A DNA stretch of 64,000 nucleotides, from the NCBI GenBank assembly GCA_958450365.1, contig CAUEEP010000737.1, forward strand, positions 102,501 through 166,500, given 5' to 3'. This stretch comes from Mesorhabditis belari. Its lineage: Eukaryota > Nematoda > Chromadorea > Rhabditida > Rhabditidae. The notes under the pieces were generated by a model. The model worked only from the letters and a program-made list of their open reading frames with translations. It did not search any database and was not told where the DNA came from. How positions within the stretch are numbered: the first letter of the stretch is position 1; every line of letters begins with the position of its first letter. This document shows positions 23,690 through 36,000 of the stretch, one piece after another. The position numbers and the translations under genes were made by a program.

Positions 23690-23800
23690 TTAAGTTAATC
23701 TAGTTAAATTAATCTAGTTAAGTTAAGCTAGTTAAGCTAAGCTGTTAAGGTTAATCTAGTTAAGCTAATCTAGTTAAGCTAATCTAGTTAAATGTTTATC
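23690..23800. repeat. CTAGTTAAGCTAAT repeat
   Basis: About 14-16-bp units TCTAGTTAAG(C/T)TAA in tandem, flanked by AT-rich DNA. Confidence 0.8.
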
Positions 23801-23999
23801 AAAGGAAATTTGTTGTAAATGTAAATAAAATTGATCTACAGATCAATTTTTTTCTAAAATGATTCATCTAAATTTTTGTGATCCAAAACCGGAAACTGTC
23901 GAATTGGGCGGTGATTTGGGGAGATGATCGACAAGAAATCTCGTTGAAATTCTCAGTCACAAAAACCGTGTCAAAACCCTGGAATTTGATGGTTTAATA

Positions 24000-24680
24000 G
24001 TGATAGATCTGGGATAGATCTGGGTGAAGATAGAATTATTAAGTGAATGTGATAGATGGTAGGATAGATCTAGTGATAGATCTGGTGATGAATTAGTGAT
24101 AGATCTGAGTGATAGATCTAGTGATAGATCTAGTGATAGATCTAGTGATAGATCTAGTGATAGATCTAGTGATAGAAGAATCTAGTGATAGATCTAGTGA
24201 TAGATCTAGTGATAGATTACTGGTGGATCTATTTGATGAATTGGTAGGTAGATCTATGGGTATAGGTCTATGAATAGTTCAGAATGATAGATCATTAGTG
24301 ATAGATCTAGTGATAGATCTGACGATGGTGATAGATACTGGTGATAGATAATGATTTTGGTGATAGATCTATGATAGATTAAGGATAAGATAGATAGACC
24401 ATATATTAATTATTATGATTGATTTATATTAGATTGAGATTTAAAATTATAAATTATGATTATGATTTTATGATTTAGATTATAGATTATGATTATAGAT
24501 TATGATTATAGATTATGATTATGATTATGATTATGATTTAAGATTATAGATTATAGATTATAGATTATAGATTTATGATTTATATAATTGATAGATTTAT
24601 AGATTTATAAATTTAATAGATCGAGTGATAGATTAGTGATAGATCTGGTGATAGATAATGGATGGATTTGGATTTGGTGA
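24000..24680. repeat. GATAGATCTAGT minisatellite and GATTATGATT satellite
   Basis: 24000-24370 is made of GTGATAGATCTA 12-bp units; 24420-24600 switches to GATTATGATTATA units; GATAGATCT units return to about 24680. No gene. Confidence 0.9.
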
Positions 24681-24951
24681 TAGATAAGTAAAGCATATCA
24701 AATCATAACTTTGAGCTTTTAAGCTGGTCAAATGTAAGCTAAAAGCTGACGACGCTGATTTTCTCAATTATTCTAAATCAATTTCTTTTTATATCAAGTT
24801 CAGGCTAGGCTCAGAGAAGCTAGTTTTAAAACACCATTCACTGATCCATTCATAAAGATAATAAAGTTAAATAGACTTTTAAATAGAGTTAATAGACTTA
24901 GAGTTAATAGATTTTATTTAATAAATAAATAAAGTCTATTATAGATAATAT

Positions 24952-26208
24952 TAGGTTGTCCGGAATGAAAATACCCTTTTGGTGAAAAACAAATCTATCT
25001 CCACAAAAAGAAAAAAGGCACTATAATCCAAAAGATATTCTCCGTTGTTGGCAATAGTCTTTCTCCATTTTTCTTTCAAATCTCGGATCCCTTTGCTGAA
25101 GAAATCCTGAAGCTGCGAGTCAAAGTATTAGCTTACCCAAATTCGGACTTCGTCGTGATCCTTGAAGTGTTTATCGGTCAGGAAGTGCTGCATAGATCGA
25201 AATAAGCGGTAGTCTGAGGGTGCCGGATCTGGACTATACGGCGACTGCGGGAGACATTCCCAATTCAATTCCTCGAGTTTTTCTTGCGTCATCTTTGCTG
25301 TGTGTGCTTGTGAGCGCGCGCAATCTTGCCGATATCTCACAGTCGATGCGTTTACACCTTGATTTCTTGAGAGTCTGGTCTAAAAGTTCCATCCGTTGCT
25401 ATACATCTGAGGTAACTGTTGGACGAGAATGTAGAACCTCAAAGTGCATCAGACCAAGGAATTCACCAAACAGATAACATGGCCTTTCTTCCATCCGGAT
25501 CACGTTGTGGCGTCGTCGTTTTTTGACTGTTCTCCTGGACTTAACCACTTCTGTTTTCGCGATGGGTTATCGTAGTAACTCCATTTTTCATCGGCCGTCG
25601 CAATAGTGTCCCCAAAACCTCGATTTTTGATTGACGAAGCAGAATACCGGCCATAGTCGCTCGAGTAGCTTTATTAGCGTCACTAAGTTGATGGGATACC
25701 CATTCTCCGACGAGATTCGCTTTACCCAAACGGTACCAAATGGTCCGCAATTGTTGTGTGGCCTACAGCAAACATTTTTGCGAGTTTCCCGAGTCGACAA
25801 GGTTGGGTCATTTTCTATGGCTTCTCGAAGATCGTCATCGTGGAGGAGTGACCACGTCCTCGATCCTGTAGAGTTTCGTCTCCCTCTCTAAATCGTTGAA
25901 ACCATTTTTTACAAGCTTCCTCAAAATAAGCAGCTTCTCCAAAAAATTTCAAGATTGAACTATGGCTCTCCCGGACACTTTTCCTTGTTTAAAGTCGTAG
26001 AGCAAGCACACCCGAATTCGAGGTACTTCTGATCTTCCATTCGAAAAAAGTCAAAATTGTAAGGCAGTAAATTTTTATAAAAACATAGAGTTAGAAAAAG
26101 ATATCGCAACTTTAAAACAAAACAAAAATCAGACGCGAAGCTGTTCACTACACCAAAAAAAATTGCAATCGAGAAGCTGAGGGGTATTTTCATTCGGGAC
26201 ACCCCTAA
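24952..26208 (-). mobile_element. mariner transposon with broken transposase
   Basis: A 1.26-kb element, the usual mariner size. The ends are imperfect inverted repeats: GGTTGTCCGGAATGAAAATA on the left and the complement of GGGTGTCCCGAATGAAAATA on the right. The minus strand holds transposase pieces in different frames: an N-terminal part near 26040, YRLGKANLVGEWVSHQLSD near 25690-25750, and the C-terminal block AHTAKMTQEKLEELNWE then PYSPDPAPSDYRLFRSMQHF near 25170-25300. The last block carries the final catalytic Asp of the DD34D triad. Stops and frameshifts make it inactive as read. Confidence 0.92.
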
Positions 26209-26546
26209 TAGATTGTTTTACAGTCATGGGCAAAAAAGTCTTTTAACGTTGGTTTTTAGAAGTTTGCTCTTTGTCTTGATCTTGATCCAAATCCGATCAA
26301 TTTGCAAACGTTTGAAAGATTTAAAGGGCTTATTATCTCTATCTTATTTAACATTATAAAAGATGGATTTGACGATTGTCATGAACTTTTTAAAAAACAA
26401 AAATTGAGCCAAAAATTGAGCCTTTTAAAAAAGCCATCTTTTAACCGTTTACAAATTGGTCGAATTTTGATCAAGATATACAAAGAGCAAACTTCTAAAA
26501 ACTAATGTTAAAAGACTTTCTCCATGACTGTAAAACAATCTATTAT
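26205..26546. mobile_element. MITE family 3 beside the mariner end
   Basis: Inverted ends TAATAGATTGTTTTACAGTC and GACTGTAAAACAATCTATTA. The repeat continues inward through AAAAGTCTTTTAAC and TTTTAGAAGTTTGCTCTTTG, giving arms of about 75 bp. No transposase. It abuts and slightly overlaps the right end of the mariner at 24952-26208. Confidence 0.85.
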
Positions 26547-26619
26547 CTATTATCTTTATTATCATCTTTATTATCATCTTTATTATCTTTATGAATGGAT
26601 ATCATAAAATCAATGTCTT

Positions 26620-26674
26620 CACAAAGAGTAAACTTCTAAAAACCAATGTTAAAAGACTTTTCTCTATGACTGTA
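26620..26674. repeat. solo end of MITE family 3
   Basis: ACAAAGAGTAAACTTCTAAA followed by AACCAATGTTAAAAGACTTT and TATGACTGTA repeats the right arm of the element at 26205-26546, without a partner arm. It is a truncated second copy. Confidence 0.75.
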
Positions 26675-26726
26675 TCTTTATTTTTTATCATAGAATCAGT
26701 GTCTTCACACACAAAAAAAAACAAAC

Positions 26727-29700
26727 CTGGAAAAGCAAAGCTCGATCTGATCGATAGTGCTCTGAATCGAGAAGGTATGCCCAGTAGTTACCGTAATATT
26801 GCGGGTTACCGGTGAACTGAAAAGTGAGCTAGATTTTTTGAATCTATTGGAGAATTTCTTTACATGAACTGCACTAATAATCGCATTGAATGTCTCAATC
26901 GTTTTCGGCTCCAACTCCAACGCGTAAATCCTTTTCTTCATAAAGGTACTTGATTGAACCGCGAAAGTCTGAATTTGGGTATTTGAGAGTTGATTTTTAT
27001 CTTGCATTTCAGGCTTTAGTCTTAAAAGTTAGACTTAGCTGCTCATCACTAGATTTAGCTGATTATCTAGCCTATGCTTTTAGACTTAGACTTAGCTGTC
27101 CATCACTATATTTAGCTGATTCTCTAGCCTATGCTTAGACTTAGACTTAGCTGCTCATCACTAGATTTAGCTGATTATCTAGCATATGCTTAGACTTAGA
27201 CGTAGATTGACTTAGACTTAGACTTCTACAACTTCACCTCAAGAATTTCCAGTACATCTTTCACCGGAAAAATCCCGAGTTTAGCATTTTTTCGTAAAAG
27301 AGGGCGGAAGTGCTGGAGGTGGGAGGATCACATTGGGAAATGGATTGGCTCGTGGGAAAACATTCAATCGTTGTTGCCTGTTTCGGTACTCAATTCCAAG
27401 AGGGATCGGTTCCGGTAGACGGAAGGACGAAATTAACAAAATCCTTATCAGAGATTTCATTTGGTGCTCCTGATTCCGCATTGTCTCGATGAAGACAAAT
27501 GAAGAGGCGGATGTCTGCAAATTGTACGATAAGTCGTTCAACTATCAAAGTTCAGCTTTTGAAGCCGTTCAACTATGAAACAAAGCTATGACGGAACTAA
27601 GCTTTTCTAGAGTTCACTCTCTCTTCTCTAGAAAGTGGATCATTTGAAAAGCTAACGTAATCTTTTTCAAATTTTCCGCTTTTTAAAGATTATTACAAAC
27701 CAATGCCAAGAATTGACTCATCCCAGCAGGACACTTTTTACACTTCTCATAGCACCAACATCTCCATTCATCGACGATCCATTTAAGCCCCAACTAAACA
27801 TTTTTGTCATTTGCATTAATTTTAAGCTCACTAGATTATAAACCTAATTTTAAGATTGATAGAATTTACCGTAGACTTTATTTCCACTCGATTAATGAGC
27901 TTTTGCAGATTTCGTATACAATTGAAGACAAAAATGGCGGCACCAGAGTTTTGCAAAAGAGTGGAAAAGTTGAGAAGGGTCCGAATTGAATAGCTGAAGG
28001 GTTAAAGTTAAAGTTTTCATTAGATTCACTGGCATATGTTTAATAATATCTTGAAGGATATTCAAGAATATATACTTTTGTTTGGATTTGTCATGATTTG
28101 TTTCTTAGATTTTGTCTCACTGGCAAGTATGTTGCATTTCATTGAAACTCACATCTCTTCTTCTCTTCGGAAGAAAAAAATTGTTCAAAACTCTCAAAAC
28201 CGGTTTTAACCGAATCCCTAATTAAAATAAGATCTTAGCTAAAGGATTTAGCGTTGCAGAGGCTAAGGAATGGATCTGTTACCCAATATTTTCTCTAATA
28301 GTGGTGCACCGAGCGCTGATGTCTCAGGCCGAGTTGATGACTATTTACAGCTGCCAAAGTTTTCCCCAGAAGCTCAACACTCAAATCCCCCACTAGACTC
28401 CATCGTCAGCTACATTTTTCGACCCCACATCACATTAGGTTCTGATAAGCGGCTTTTGAGATTTCGAGGAATTTTAGGGCAACGCTTAGGGGTGAATAGA
28501 GAAAATCGGTAATTTTTGACTCCTTTTGAATGAATAAATATAGAAAATAAATTCATTTAAATAGTTAAAGCTATTAATTAAATGAATCTTTTATTTCTAG
28601 GTTGTGGTTTTGCTTTAAATGTTTGTTGTCCGATCAATCCGGCTAGAGATTTGGGGCCTCGTTTGTTCGCTTATTTACTCTAAGTGGATCCGAGGTTTTC
28701 TCGTGAGTTGCTTCATCCGATCAATCCGGCTAGAGCACAATTATTAGAGAAAATACGGTATTTGAAACCCAAACAAGCAATGAGATATAATAAAATAAAA
28801 TGGTTAGAACTAAGTCTAGATATTCTTTTATTTAACTTTTAACTAAAATAATCGATAATCGATCAAAAATCGATCATTTTGATAATCGAAACTTTTTTGA
28901 TCAAAAACAAACCCTGTGACATTTTGATAGGGGTTTTCACTTGGGAAGGTATGCACTCGGAGTAAACGGGGTCGAATCGTTTTTGTCAATTGAAAGATCA
29001 CAAATCTCTCGTCAAAGTCTTCAGCTATCAGAAAATCCTTGTTTCCACTGCAGAAAAAAAACCATCAATGAATGAATGAAGATTCTTGAAATTTACCCAA
29101 ACAATTGCGAGTGGGTGATTTTGATTTTCTCTTCGTTCCTTCTGTATTCCTACATGAACGAGATCCGAGAAATGCCCATCGCGACTGTTCCAGAGCGTCT
29201 GATTACTACCTGAAATCCTCACATTTTCATGGTTTAATAGTACAAAATCTCTATTTTAGACTCTATTTTAGAATATTAATGCAATCAATCTTAAATCAAT
29301 CTCATTTTTCCGTGAACAAATATGATTTTTAGGCATTTATTCAATTTTTACCTGATTTTGCGTGCCGCTGAGGTGTGCTTGTCGATTTTTCGCGGCAACA
29401 GGACCCACTTTATTCACCAAATCTTTTGTGCCCTAGAATTTGATGTTATGAACGTTTTTTTTGATTGTTTAAAGTCAAAGTCTATTTCCAGTTAAAATAA
29501 TCAATCAAAATCAATCAATCAAAATTAACCAATCAATCAATCAATCAAACCGACCCCCCCCCCAACAGACACACATCACACACAATCCAAACAATCACAT
29601 CAAATCAATATCAATCAATCAATCCAAATCAATCAATCAATCAATTCAAATCAATCCAATCAATGAATCAATCAACCAAACAAAAAAAACAACTCAAATC

Positions 29701-31046
29701 AACAACCAATCAATCCAAATCAATCAATCAATCAATTCAAATCAATCCAAATCAATGAATCAATCAATCCAAATCAATGAATCAATCAATCCAAATCAAT
29801 CAATCAATCAATCTAAATTTTCATTTTTCAACAGTTTTTAATATTTTCTGTGCCCGTCCTTTTCTCAAATAAAGCTCAAATACATTTTTATTATTAAAAG
29901 CCTAGTGCTGTTGTTTAAAGCTATAGCTTTGAAATAAAGTAGATAGAACAAAATGAAGGCTGGATTGAGCAGTAATCCTAGAGCTTGTTGGTGAGTTTAA
30001 TTAGCTGTGAGGCTGTAGTTTAGATTGAAATAAATCATTAAAAAGAATGGAAGATTAGATTTCTTTCCATTTCCTAATTTTCACTCACTGAATTGATCCC
30101 CCTGATCAGCACTTTCTCATTTTAGAGAGCAGCACGAAGATATTCAGCTTCCAGCAATAGGGGCAATGCTTCGACCGGGAATTCCCTTCATTGAAATGAA
30201 TTTACAGTTATAATAAATAAAGAAGAAAATCTTTTTTGGCTTGGTTTCGGCGAACGAAAAACTCTGGCAATGGTTCTCTTTTTTGAAAAACGCGGCGCAA
30301 CCGCTTTCGCCTTGTTATCTAGCGCTTTTGATAGTAAACACGTGTTTTGTGATAAACAATGAGAAATATTTATAGATAAGTTAAGCAAAAAAATTGTACA
30401 TATCATACATATAACAGGCAAAAGTAAGACTTAAAGCAATAGAAAACTGGTTTGTTGGGTTGTTAGCTTTTGTTAGTTGGTTAATATTTGACAAGACCAC
30501 AAAATTATGTAAATTCAGAAGAAAACGATAAAAGTTGCCTCTATTTTAATATATAAGCGAAAACTCTTCCCATTTTCACTTCCTTTAAGTCAGGTACGAT
30601 AGACGACTCTGGAAATGGCCTCTTTGGCTCTTCAAATCCACAATAAAGATATAAGGAAGCCAAAGCCCAAAAAGGGTTAATTGCCTCGGTTGAAAAACCC
30701 GAGGCAATTAACCCCTACGTAATTAAACCGAGTTTCGGGGGATCTCTTTGGAAGTATCTGCACGCGCCGTGTGCCAGATGCCACTTTTTCCATACGGCGC
30801 ACACGAACGGTACGCACAGTTTCACTGGTGATCTAATAATTGAGATGATTTGTTTTTGCAAAAAAAGAACCCGCTTTCTTTGAAAGACAATAAATAAGTA
30901 CAAATATTAATTTTGGCTTTCCATTCAAAATCCCCATCATCTTCATCATCTTCACCCGAGCATTTCTCCTCCCAACAAAAAAGACGAAGAACGCATTTCG
31001 AGCAGTGTGAAACCCAGCTCACACTCGTCTGCAGTGCATAAAGCCT
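26727..31046 (-). CDS. unrecognised multi-exon minus-strand gene(s)
   Basis: A series of exon-like blocks with good splice signals, family unknown. On the minus strand, 5' to 3': about 30924-31046 (Cys-rich, HCSKCVLRLFCWEEKC then acidic), about 30742-30828 (SETVRTVRVRRMEKV), about 30215-30310 (KAKAVAPRFSKKRTIARVF), 29352-29432 (KDLVNKVGPVAAKNRQAH), 29097-29209 (SNQTLWNSRDGHFSDLV), 28941-29047 (NKDFLIAEDFDERFVIFQL), about 27700-27790 (WRCWCYEKCKKCPAGMS), about 27240-27540 (PEPIPLGIEYRNRQQRLNVF), 26864-26948 (KKRIYALELEPKTIETFNA) and 26727-26816 (FTGNPQYYGNYWAYLLDSEH). The last two join in phase. The C-x-C-x3-C-x2-C and C-x2-C clusters hint at a zinc-binding protein, but I claim no function. 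A captured aquaporin exon lies inside. It could be two or more genes. Confidence 0.35.
27010..27235. repeat. about 65-bp tandem repeat with GACTTAGCTG
   Basis: Three copies of a unit containing TTAGCTGATTATCTAGCCTA and TGCTTAGACTTAGA. It lies between two exon-like blocks of the minus-strand gene, so is probably intronic. Confidence 0.8.
28280..28763. mobile_element. MITE-bounded segment carrying an aquaporin exon copy
   Basis: The left part (28280-28510) is a MITE family 1 copy starting CCCAATATTTTCTCTAATAG. It is followed without a break by the intron tail and exon 8 of the aquaporin B locus (28514-28700: ATTAAATGAATC, then TTTCTAG and GGTTGTGGTTTTGCTTTAAA). After a repeated CCGATCAATCCGGCTAGAG comes a second MITE right end (CACAATTATTAGAGAAAATA then CGGTA, 28736-28761). 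The exon copy reads CCPINPARDLGPRLFAYLL and then stops. It is a non-functional gene fragment enclosed by transposon ends. Confidence 0.8.
29470..29815. repeat. AATCAATCAATC simple repeat
   Basis: About 340 bp of AATCAATCAAATC units with a short C run (29555-29564). Lies upstream of the exon-like block at 29352 on the minus strand, probably intronic. Confidence 0.9.
30674..30714. repeat. short perfect hairpin
   Basis: GGGTTAATTGCCTCGG and CCGAGGCAATTAACCC are exact complements separated by about 8 bases. It could be a small MITE core; no flanking duplication was recognised. Confidence 0.7.
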
Positions 31047-31079
31047 GGAAAAATATTGTTTTTTTATTGAGAACAATTT

Positions 31080-31985
31080 GGGGAATCTAGAATGAGGATT
31101 TCTGTGCGAGTAACGTTTTCGAGGTTACATTAGTATTCCAAATAGTGGGTAATTTGGAAAGTTACCGTAATCATTGCTACAGTGCACAAAATTCAAAAAT
31201 ATGCATTTTGTGCCTAAAATATACCACGTAAAAGTTCTTTTTTTGAGAAACGACACTCAATCGATTTGCCCACTGAACGAGCGTTTTCCCGAGAAAGCCA
31301 TCAAAACGCAAAGCAATCATTAAAATTGCGCACTATCCTCATTTCAGACTTTTATCGAATAAGCAATCGCTATCTTCTAGTGGCAAAATCAAAGTAAACC
31401 GATTGAATAGGAAATGTTTGGAGGAAATGGTGACTCTCATTAAGGAGAGGGTGTCCCTTTTGACGTCAGAATGAGCGGTGATCTCTCACATTGATGGGGA
31501 AGAACTTCATCGACTCTAAAACAGCGAATAGCATTTTTAGGAGTCTGTTTCGATGTTATAAACATCGAAATACCCAAAATCGTAGAGTAGCCAAAGTCTA
31601 ATAGCAGTTAAAAGTAGTGAAATAAATTAATAGCTGCTGCCGCTTGGAAAGTATATTAACTTAAATATTAACAGTTAACGACCACAAATCGGTTGGGTGG
31701 GTAAAAACTTAAAAACTTTGACTGTTTCTTAAATCTCATTGCATTTCCATGACCTGCTTTGATCCACATGCTTTTGATTGTGTGATTTCTCCAATACCCA
31801 ACTCCTTATCCTATTCATTGAGAGTCACTAATTGGCAAATCATTTGAGTGGGTAAATTTTTTAGAATGTCTGGGGAAATGTTGGAAAAGTCTTGTGACTT
31901 GCATTTTTGTGTAACGATCCTTCTGCTCATCGTTTGGGGTGGCTACTTTACACCAAATTTTCTGCACCTCTCGTCATAACTTTCG
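31080..31985. other. intergenic, with one possible plus-strand exon
   Basis: A plus-strand block after TTTCAG at 31347 reads LLSNKQSLSSSGKIKVNRLN then RKCLEEMVTLIKERVSLLTS before a TGA near 31470. It looks coding-like, but no neighbouring exon or family supports it. The rest is AT-rich and featureless. Confidence 0.3.
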
Positions 31986-32463
31986 AGACTATGAAAATAC
32001 CGCACCGCCATTTGTGCACACGTGGAAAAACGTCTCTTGCGCACAACAGACCCCGCCCACTAACTTCAAGCGCTAAAGGGTTGCACCAAATGGCCTACAT
32101 TGTTTTCGATTGGGTCCAAATTTTTACAGCCTGTTGCGGCTCGCATATGTCCATCGACCTGTAAAATTTCAGCTTAATAGCTTCACTACAAACAATTAAG
32201 GAAGCCATCGTTTGTTTTTGCTTGAAAATGATGTCTTTTTTTGCGTCTTTTGCCCTTACAAAGAAATTTAAGTCACTCTAAAATCGTTTTTAGTGAAGCT
32301 ATTAAGCTGAAATTTTTACGATCAATGGACCATGCGAAGGCGCAACAGGCTGTAAATTTGGACCCAATCCCAGCCTTGCTCAAACCATTTGGTGCAACTT
32401 AGCGCCCCCAGCCAGTGAGCGAAGTCTGTTGTGCCTCAATTTGCGTACGGTATTTTCATAGTC
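31986..32463. mobile_element. long fold-back element, family 4
   Basis: Starts GACTATGAAAATACCGCACC and ends CGTACGGTATTTTCATAGTC. Arms of about 200 bp match imperfectly, including CAAATGGCC/CCATTTGG blocks, TTGGGTCCAAATTT and AGCTTAATAGCTTCACTA against their complements. No transposase. Confidence 0.85.
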
Positions 32464-33262
32464 CCTAACTTTTCTTCTAAAGTGGGCAAATTTTTTGTGC
32501 CTTTTTGTCATTTTGTGAGTCCCAACAAGTGCAACAAAATGACACCAAAATCATCCGGGTGTTCCCACTAGAAAGAGATTTTATGACGGGATGTGCAAAA
32601 AAATTGGCGCCGAGTAGCCATCCTCTATCGTTTTTCCCTGTTTCTTCTCAATTGTAAATTTTTCCCAAAGAATTTGCGCAAAAAGTTATCGCATCGAATG
32701 GACATCGAAATATTTGCCTCGAAAAGGAGACGTTCGTTCCAAGGTTATCACAATTTTAGTCAGATCTAGGGGTTGTTTCTCATCTTTGCCGAATTTTGTT
32801 GTCATTTACACATCAACGCCACTTTCTTTCAATTTCCTTCCACTTTGATACGTTCAATTTGCTTGTGTGCTTAAGACTTTCGCTAGAAAATGCGAGCAGC
32901 AATGTGATATCATTTTCAGCATAGTTCTAGTACCAAATATTCATTGTTACCGAGTTTTCCTGGCCTAAAGCTTTGTTTGTTAACGATTTCCTACTCCAAT
33001 CCCTCATCATTCCATTTTCCCAGCGTCTCTCGCCATGTTTCCTCTTTTATCTCCGAGAATCCTCCGCTGGCGCATTCCAAAGTCCCATCTATTTGGCCCA
33101 CCCACGTCCCCAGCTTCTTTCGCTCTATTTAAATCTAAACTACGCTTTTTACTAGGTCGTCATTAGTTTTTTTTTCTGATCTATTTTTACATATTTATTT
33201 TGAGTTAAATTTTCGACTCTTGCTTAATTTTCTTTTCTTAAGCTTTAAATATTTATTTATAG
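32464..33262. other. upstream region of SAM synthetase
   Basis: No supported exon. The sequence just before the ATG at 33263 is TTTATTTATAG, a good 3' splice acceptor directly abutting the start codon. This is what a spliced-leader trans-splice site looks like in nematodes, and would place the mature mRNA start at the ATG. Confidence 0.4.
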
Positions 33263-35947
33263 ATGGCGGGTATTGACAGGAGTGCCGGCAAAGGGATTAA
33301 TCCGAGTGGAGGTAAAAGGGTTTTAAGGGATTCTTATGCTGATATCTCATTTTTAGATGCCCGAAACAACGCTTCCTCTTCACATCCGGGTCGGTCTCCG
33401 AGGGACATCCTGATAAGGTTAGTGCTTTTTGTAAGATTGAATTCTTCAAAAACTTTCGAAACCACGTTTTTCAATAGGATTTGAGGGATAAAATTTAACT
33501 TTAAGTTAAACTTTTTGATCAAGTCTGTTCCATGATATTTTTATGTTTAGATGTGTGACATCATCTCGGACACAGTTCTCGACGCTCATCTCGAACAGGA
33601 TCCATACGCTAAAGTGGCTTTGCGGTGAGTGATTTTATTTAAGTTTTGAACAAGAAAGGGATTGAAAGTTACTCGAAATTTGACTTAGTTTTATCCAAAA
33701 AGCTCGGTGCTATTCCGGAGCAGTTTGTAACCGATTTTTTTCGAACTCTCCACTAGTTTTAAATCTTTTCCTAAGGTAATTAATTGACTGAATCTGGCTG
33801 GAAGCATTTTTAAGCCATTCGAACATCTTTTATGTAATTTTGAACAACTTTTATGCCGAGCCTTTAGAGGGAGAAGCTCTATTTCCACTGGGTTCAAGAT
33901 GCAGGCTGAATTAGGGGCTTAAACCTCAATAACTGCTTGAAATAGGTAGAAAACAGTTACTATAGCTTGAATGGACGCCAAATTAAAGCATCTACGCTAT
34001 TAATACCCTAGGAGCCAAAAGTAGTGCGCTCTGGTTTAACAGAGACGAATGTATTGCCCCTTCCCTGAACTATTATAGCACTAAAAACTATTTTCCAGCT
34101 TTATATAGCATTCTAACTGTAATACAGATTATTAAAGAATTTGAGTTTAGCTTTTTAAACAAATCATATTATTTTTAGAATCGGTTACAAAGACGGGGAT
34201 GGTGTTGTTGTAGGTGAAATCCCATCCAAAGCTCACGTCGACTATTGGGCGATCGTTCGAGGAAACCATCAAGCGAATTTGGATTCGATGATTCGTCAAA
34301 GGGGATTGTTTAGAACGACGGTTTGACCTTGATGTCTCAATTTTGAGTTTTGACTACAAAGCGATGCAGCTTGTTGGTTGCTCTTGATCAACAAGCACCT
34401 GAAATAGCCGCCAGTGTTCACGTTGGCCAAATCGGATGAAGATGTAATGGAGCCGGTGATCAGGTAGAGCTTTCTAATGATAAATTAACCAATGCTTAAA
34501 TTAAATTTTATTATTGTTGTTAAATCCCCCGGCTGCACCCCCCGAAAATATTAAGTAATTTATCTGGCCTTATCAGCCAGCAACATTTAACTGTCTCGTG
34601 TTTAAAATTAAGTTCAGGGTCTGATGTTTGGGTATGCGACGGATGAGCAGAGAAACTGATGCCTCTTTCTCTTCTCTTGGCGCACCAGGTACTATAAAAA
34701 TATTTGTTCTTTAAAAATCTCTTAGTTGGTCGCTCGTTTTACATCAGCTTCGTCGTAGTGGCATTCTTGATTGGGCTCTTCCGGACTCAAAAGTCAAGTA
34801 GCCTGCACATTTTTTTACGTGTTTGATACTTGCTTTAAGGTGACGGTAGAGTACGAGTTGATGAAATTGGCGCCTGTGTTCCTGTGAGAGTGCATACTGT
34901 TGTGATGTCATCTCAGCACAAGGTTTGTAGTCGCTTCAAACCGCGTCTTCTGATTAAAATTCAAACTTCAAGAACTTTATCTTTAGCATTAATCGATTTT
35001 AAACTAGGAGTTTAAGATGAAGATGGGATTAATAAACGAATAATTGTAATTAATTTTTATTTGTTTAGCACGATTCGAGCCTTGAGCAAGTGAGAGAAGA
35101 CAACGATAAGTATGTTATTCGTTGTGTCATCCCACAACGGCTTCTTGACGATCCAAGTATTACAGTTTTATAGATATTAAATTTTTGTTTCTTAGACCAA
35201 ATTCTACTTGAATCATACTTTCGAACTTTTCATGTCCGGCGGCCCAATGGGTGATGCAGGATTGACTGGACGCAAAATCATTGTTGACACGTGGTTTCTA
35301 GCTATTCTTTAAATTTTATGTATTAGTTACGGTGGATGGGGCGCGCACGGTGGTGGAGCTTTCTCGGAAAGACCCAACAAAGGTTCGGCTTTTTTCATTA
35401 AAGCTTACCGAATTACTAATTTAGGTTGATCGTTCGGCTGCTTATGGAGCCAGATGGTGCTTAAATCACTTGGCGTGAAAGCCGGAGTCTGTCGTGTTTG
35501 TTCAGTTCAGGTCAGCGAAAGATCGTCTGGCAATTAAGTCTGAAGTATTTGATACAATTTTAAAATAGCGTGCATAATATTTGTTTTTTAAGGTGTCGTA
35601 TCACGAATTGGGATGGCGGAGCCACTGTCGAGTGACCGTCATCTCGTACAATTAATCGCCGCTTTCTGAGGAAAATTGCTGACGATCGTCCGTGACAACT
35701 TGAAGTCCGCCTGGGAATTATCATTTCGGTTTGCGGGCTGAATTTATCAAAAAACTTGTCTCTTGTCAGTGATCTCCAATTGCGTCGGCCGATTTACAAG
35801 GAGACAGCAAAGAATGGCCACTTCGGTCATCCTTCATTTCCTTGGGAACAGCCAAAAGAGCTCAAGTTGGTTGCGATTTGGATTTATTACAAAAACTGGA
35901 GGAGTTATTGTCAAAGAACCTTACTTTTAAGTAAACAATGCTTCTAA
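33263..35947 (+). CDS. sams: S-adenosylmethionine synthetase (methionine adenosyltransferase)
   Basis: Cytosolic enzyme making S-adenosylmethionine from methionine and ATP. Exons: 33263-33311, 33357-33417, 33551-33624, 34179-34320, 34370-34463, 34618-34688, 34726-34797, 34840-34922, 35069-35156, 35196-35290, 35327-35382, 35425-35510, 35593-35947. Hallmarks in order: [15 protein letters not shown] (substrate loop with catalytic His), [55 protein letters not shown] (signature), [39 protein letters not shown], and [16 protein letters not shown] then FPWE near the C-terminus. Frame breaks lie in most exons (for example near 33373, 34213, 34450, 34651, 34739, 34861 and 35460). The exact stop is uncertain; the literal frame ends at 35947. 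Confidence 0.93.
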
Positions 35948-36000
35948 AATTAACCTTTGTGACTAAAAAGACCGGATTTTTGAATAAGATTGAACATTGT

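Noticed and set aside
32944..33155. Ser/Pro-rich plus-strand frames upstream of SAM synthetase
   Set aside because: Two overlapping frames are open equally and neither joins the SAM synthetase exons in phase.
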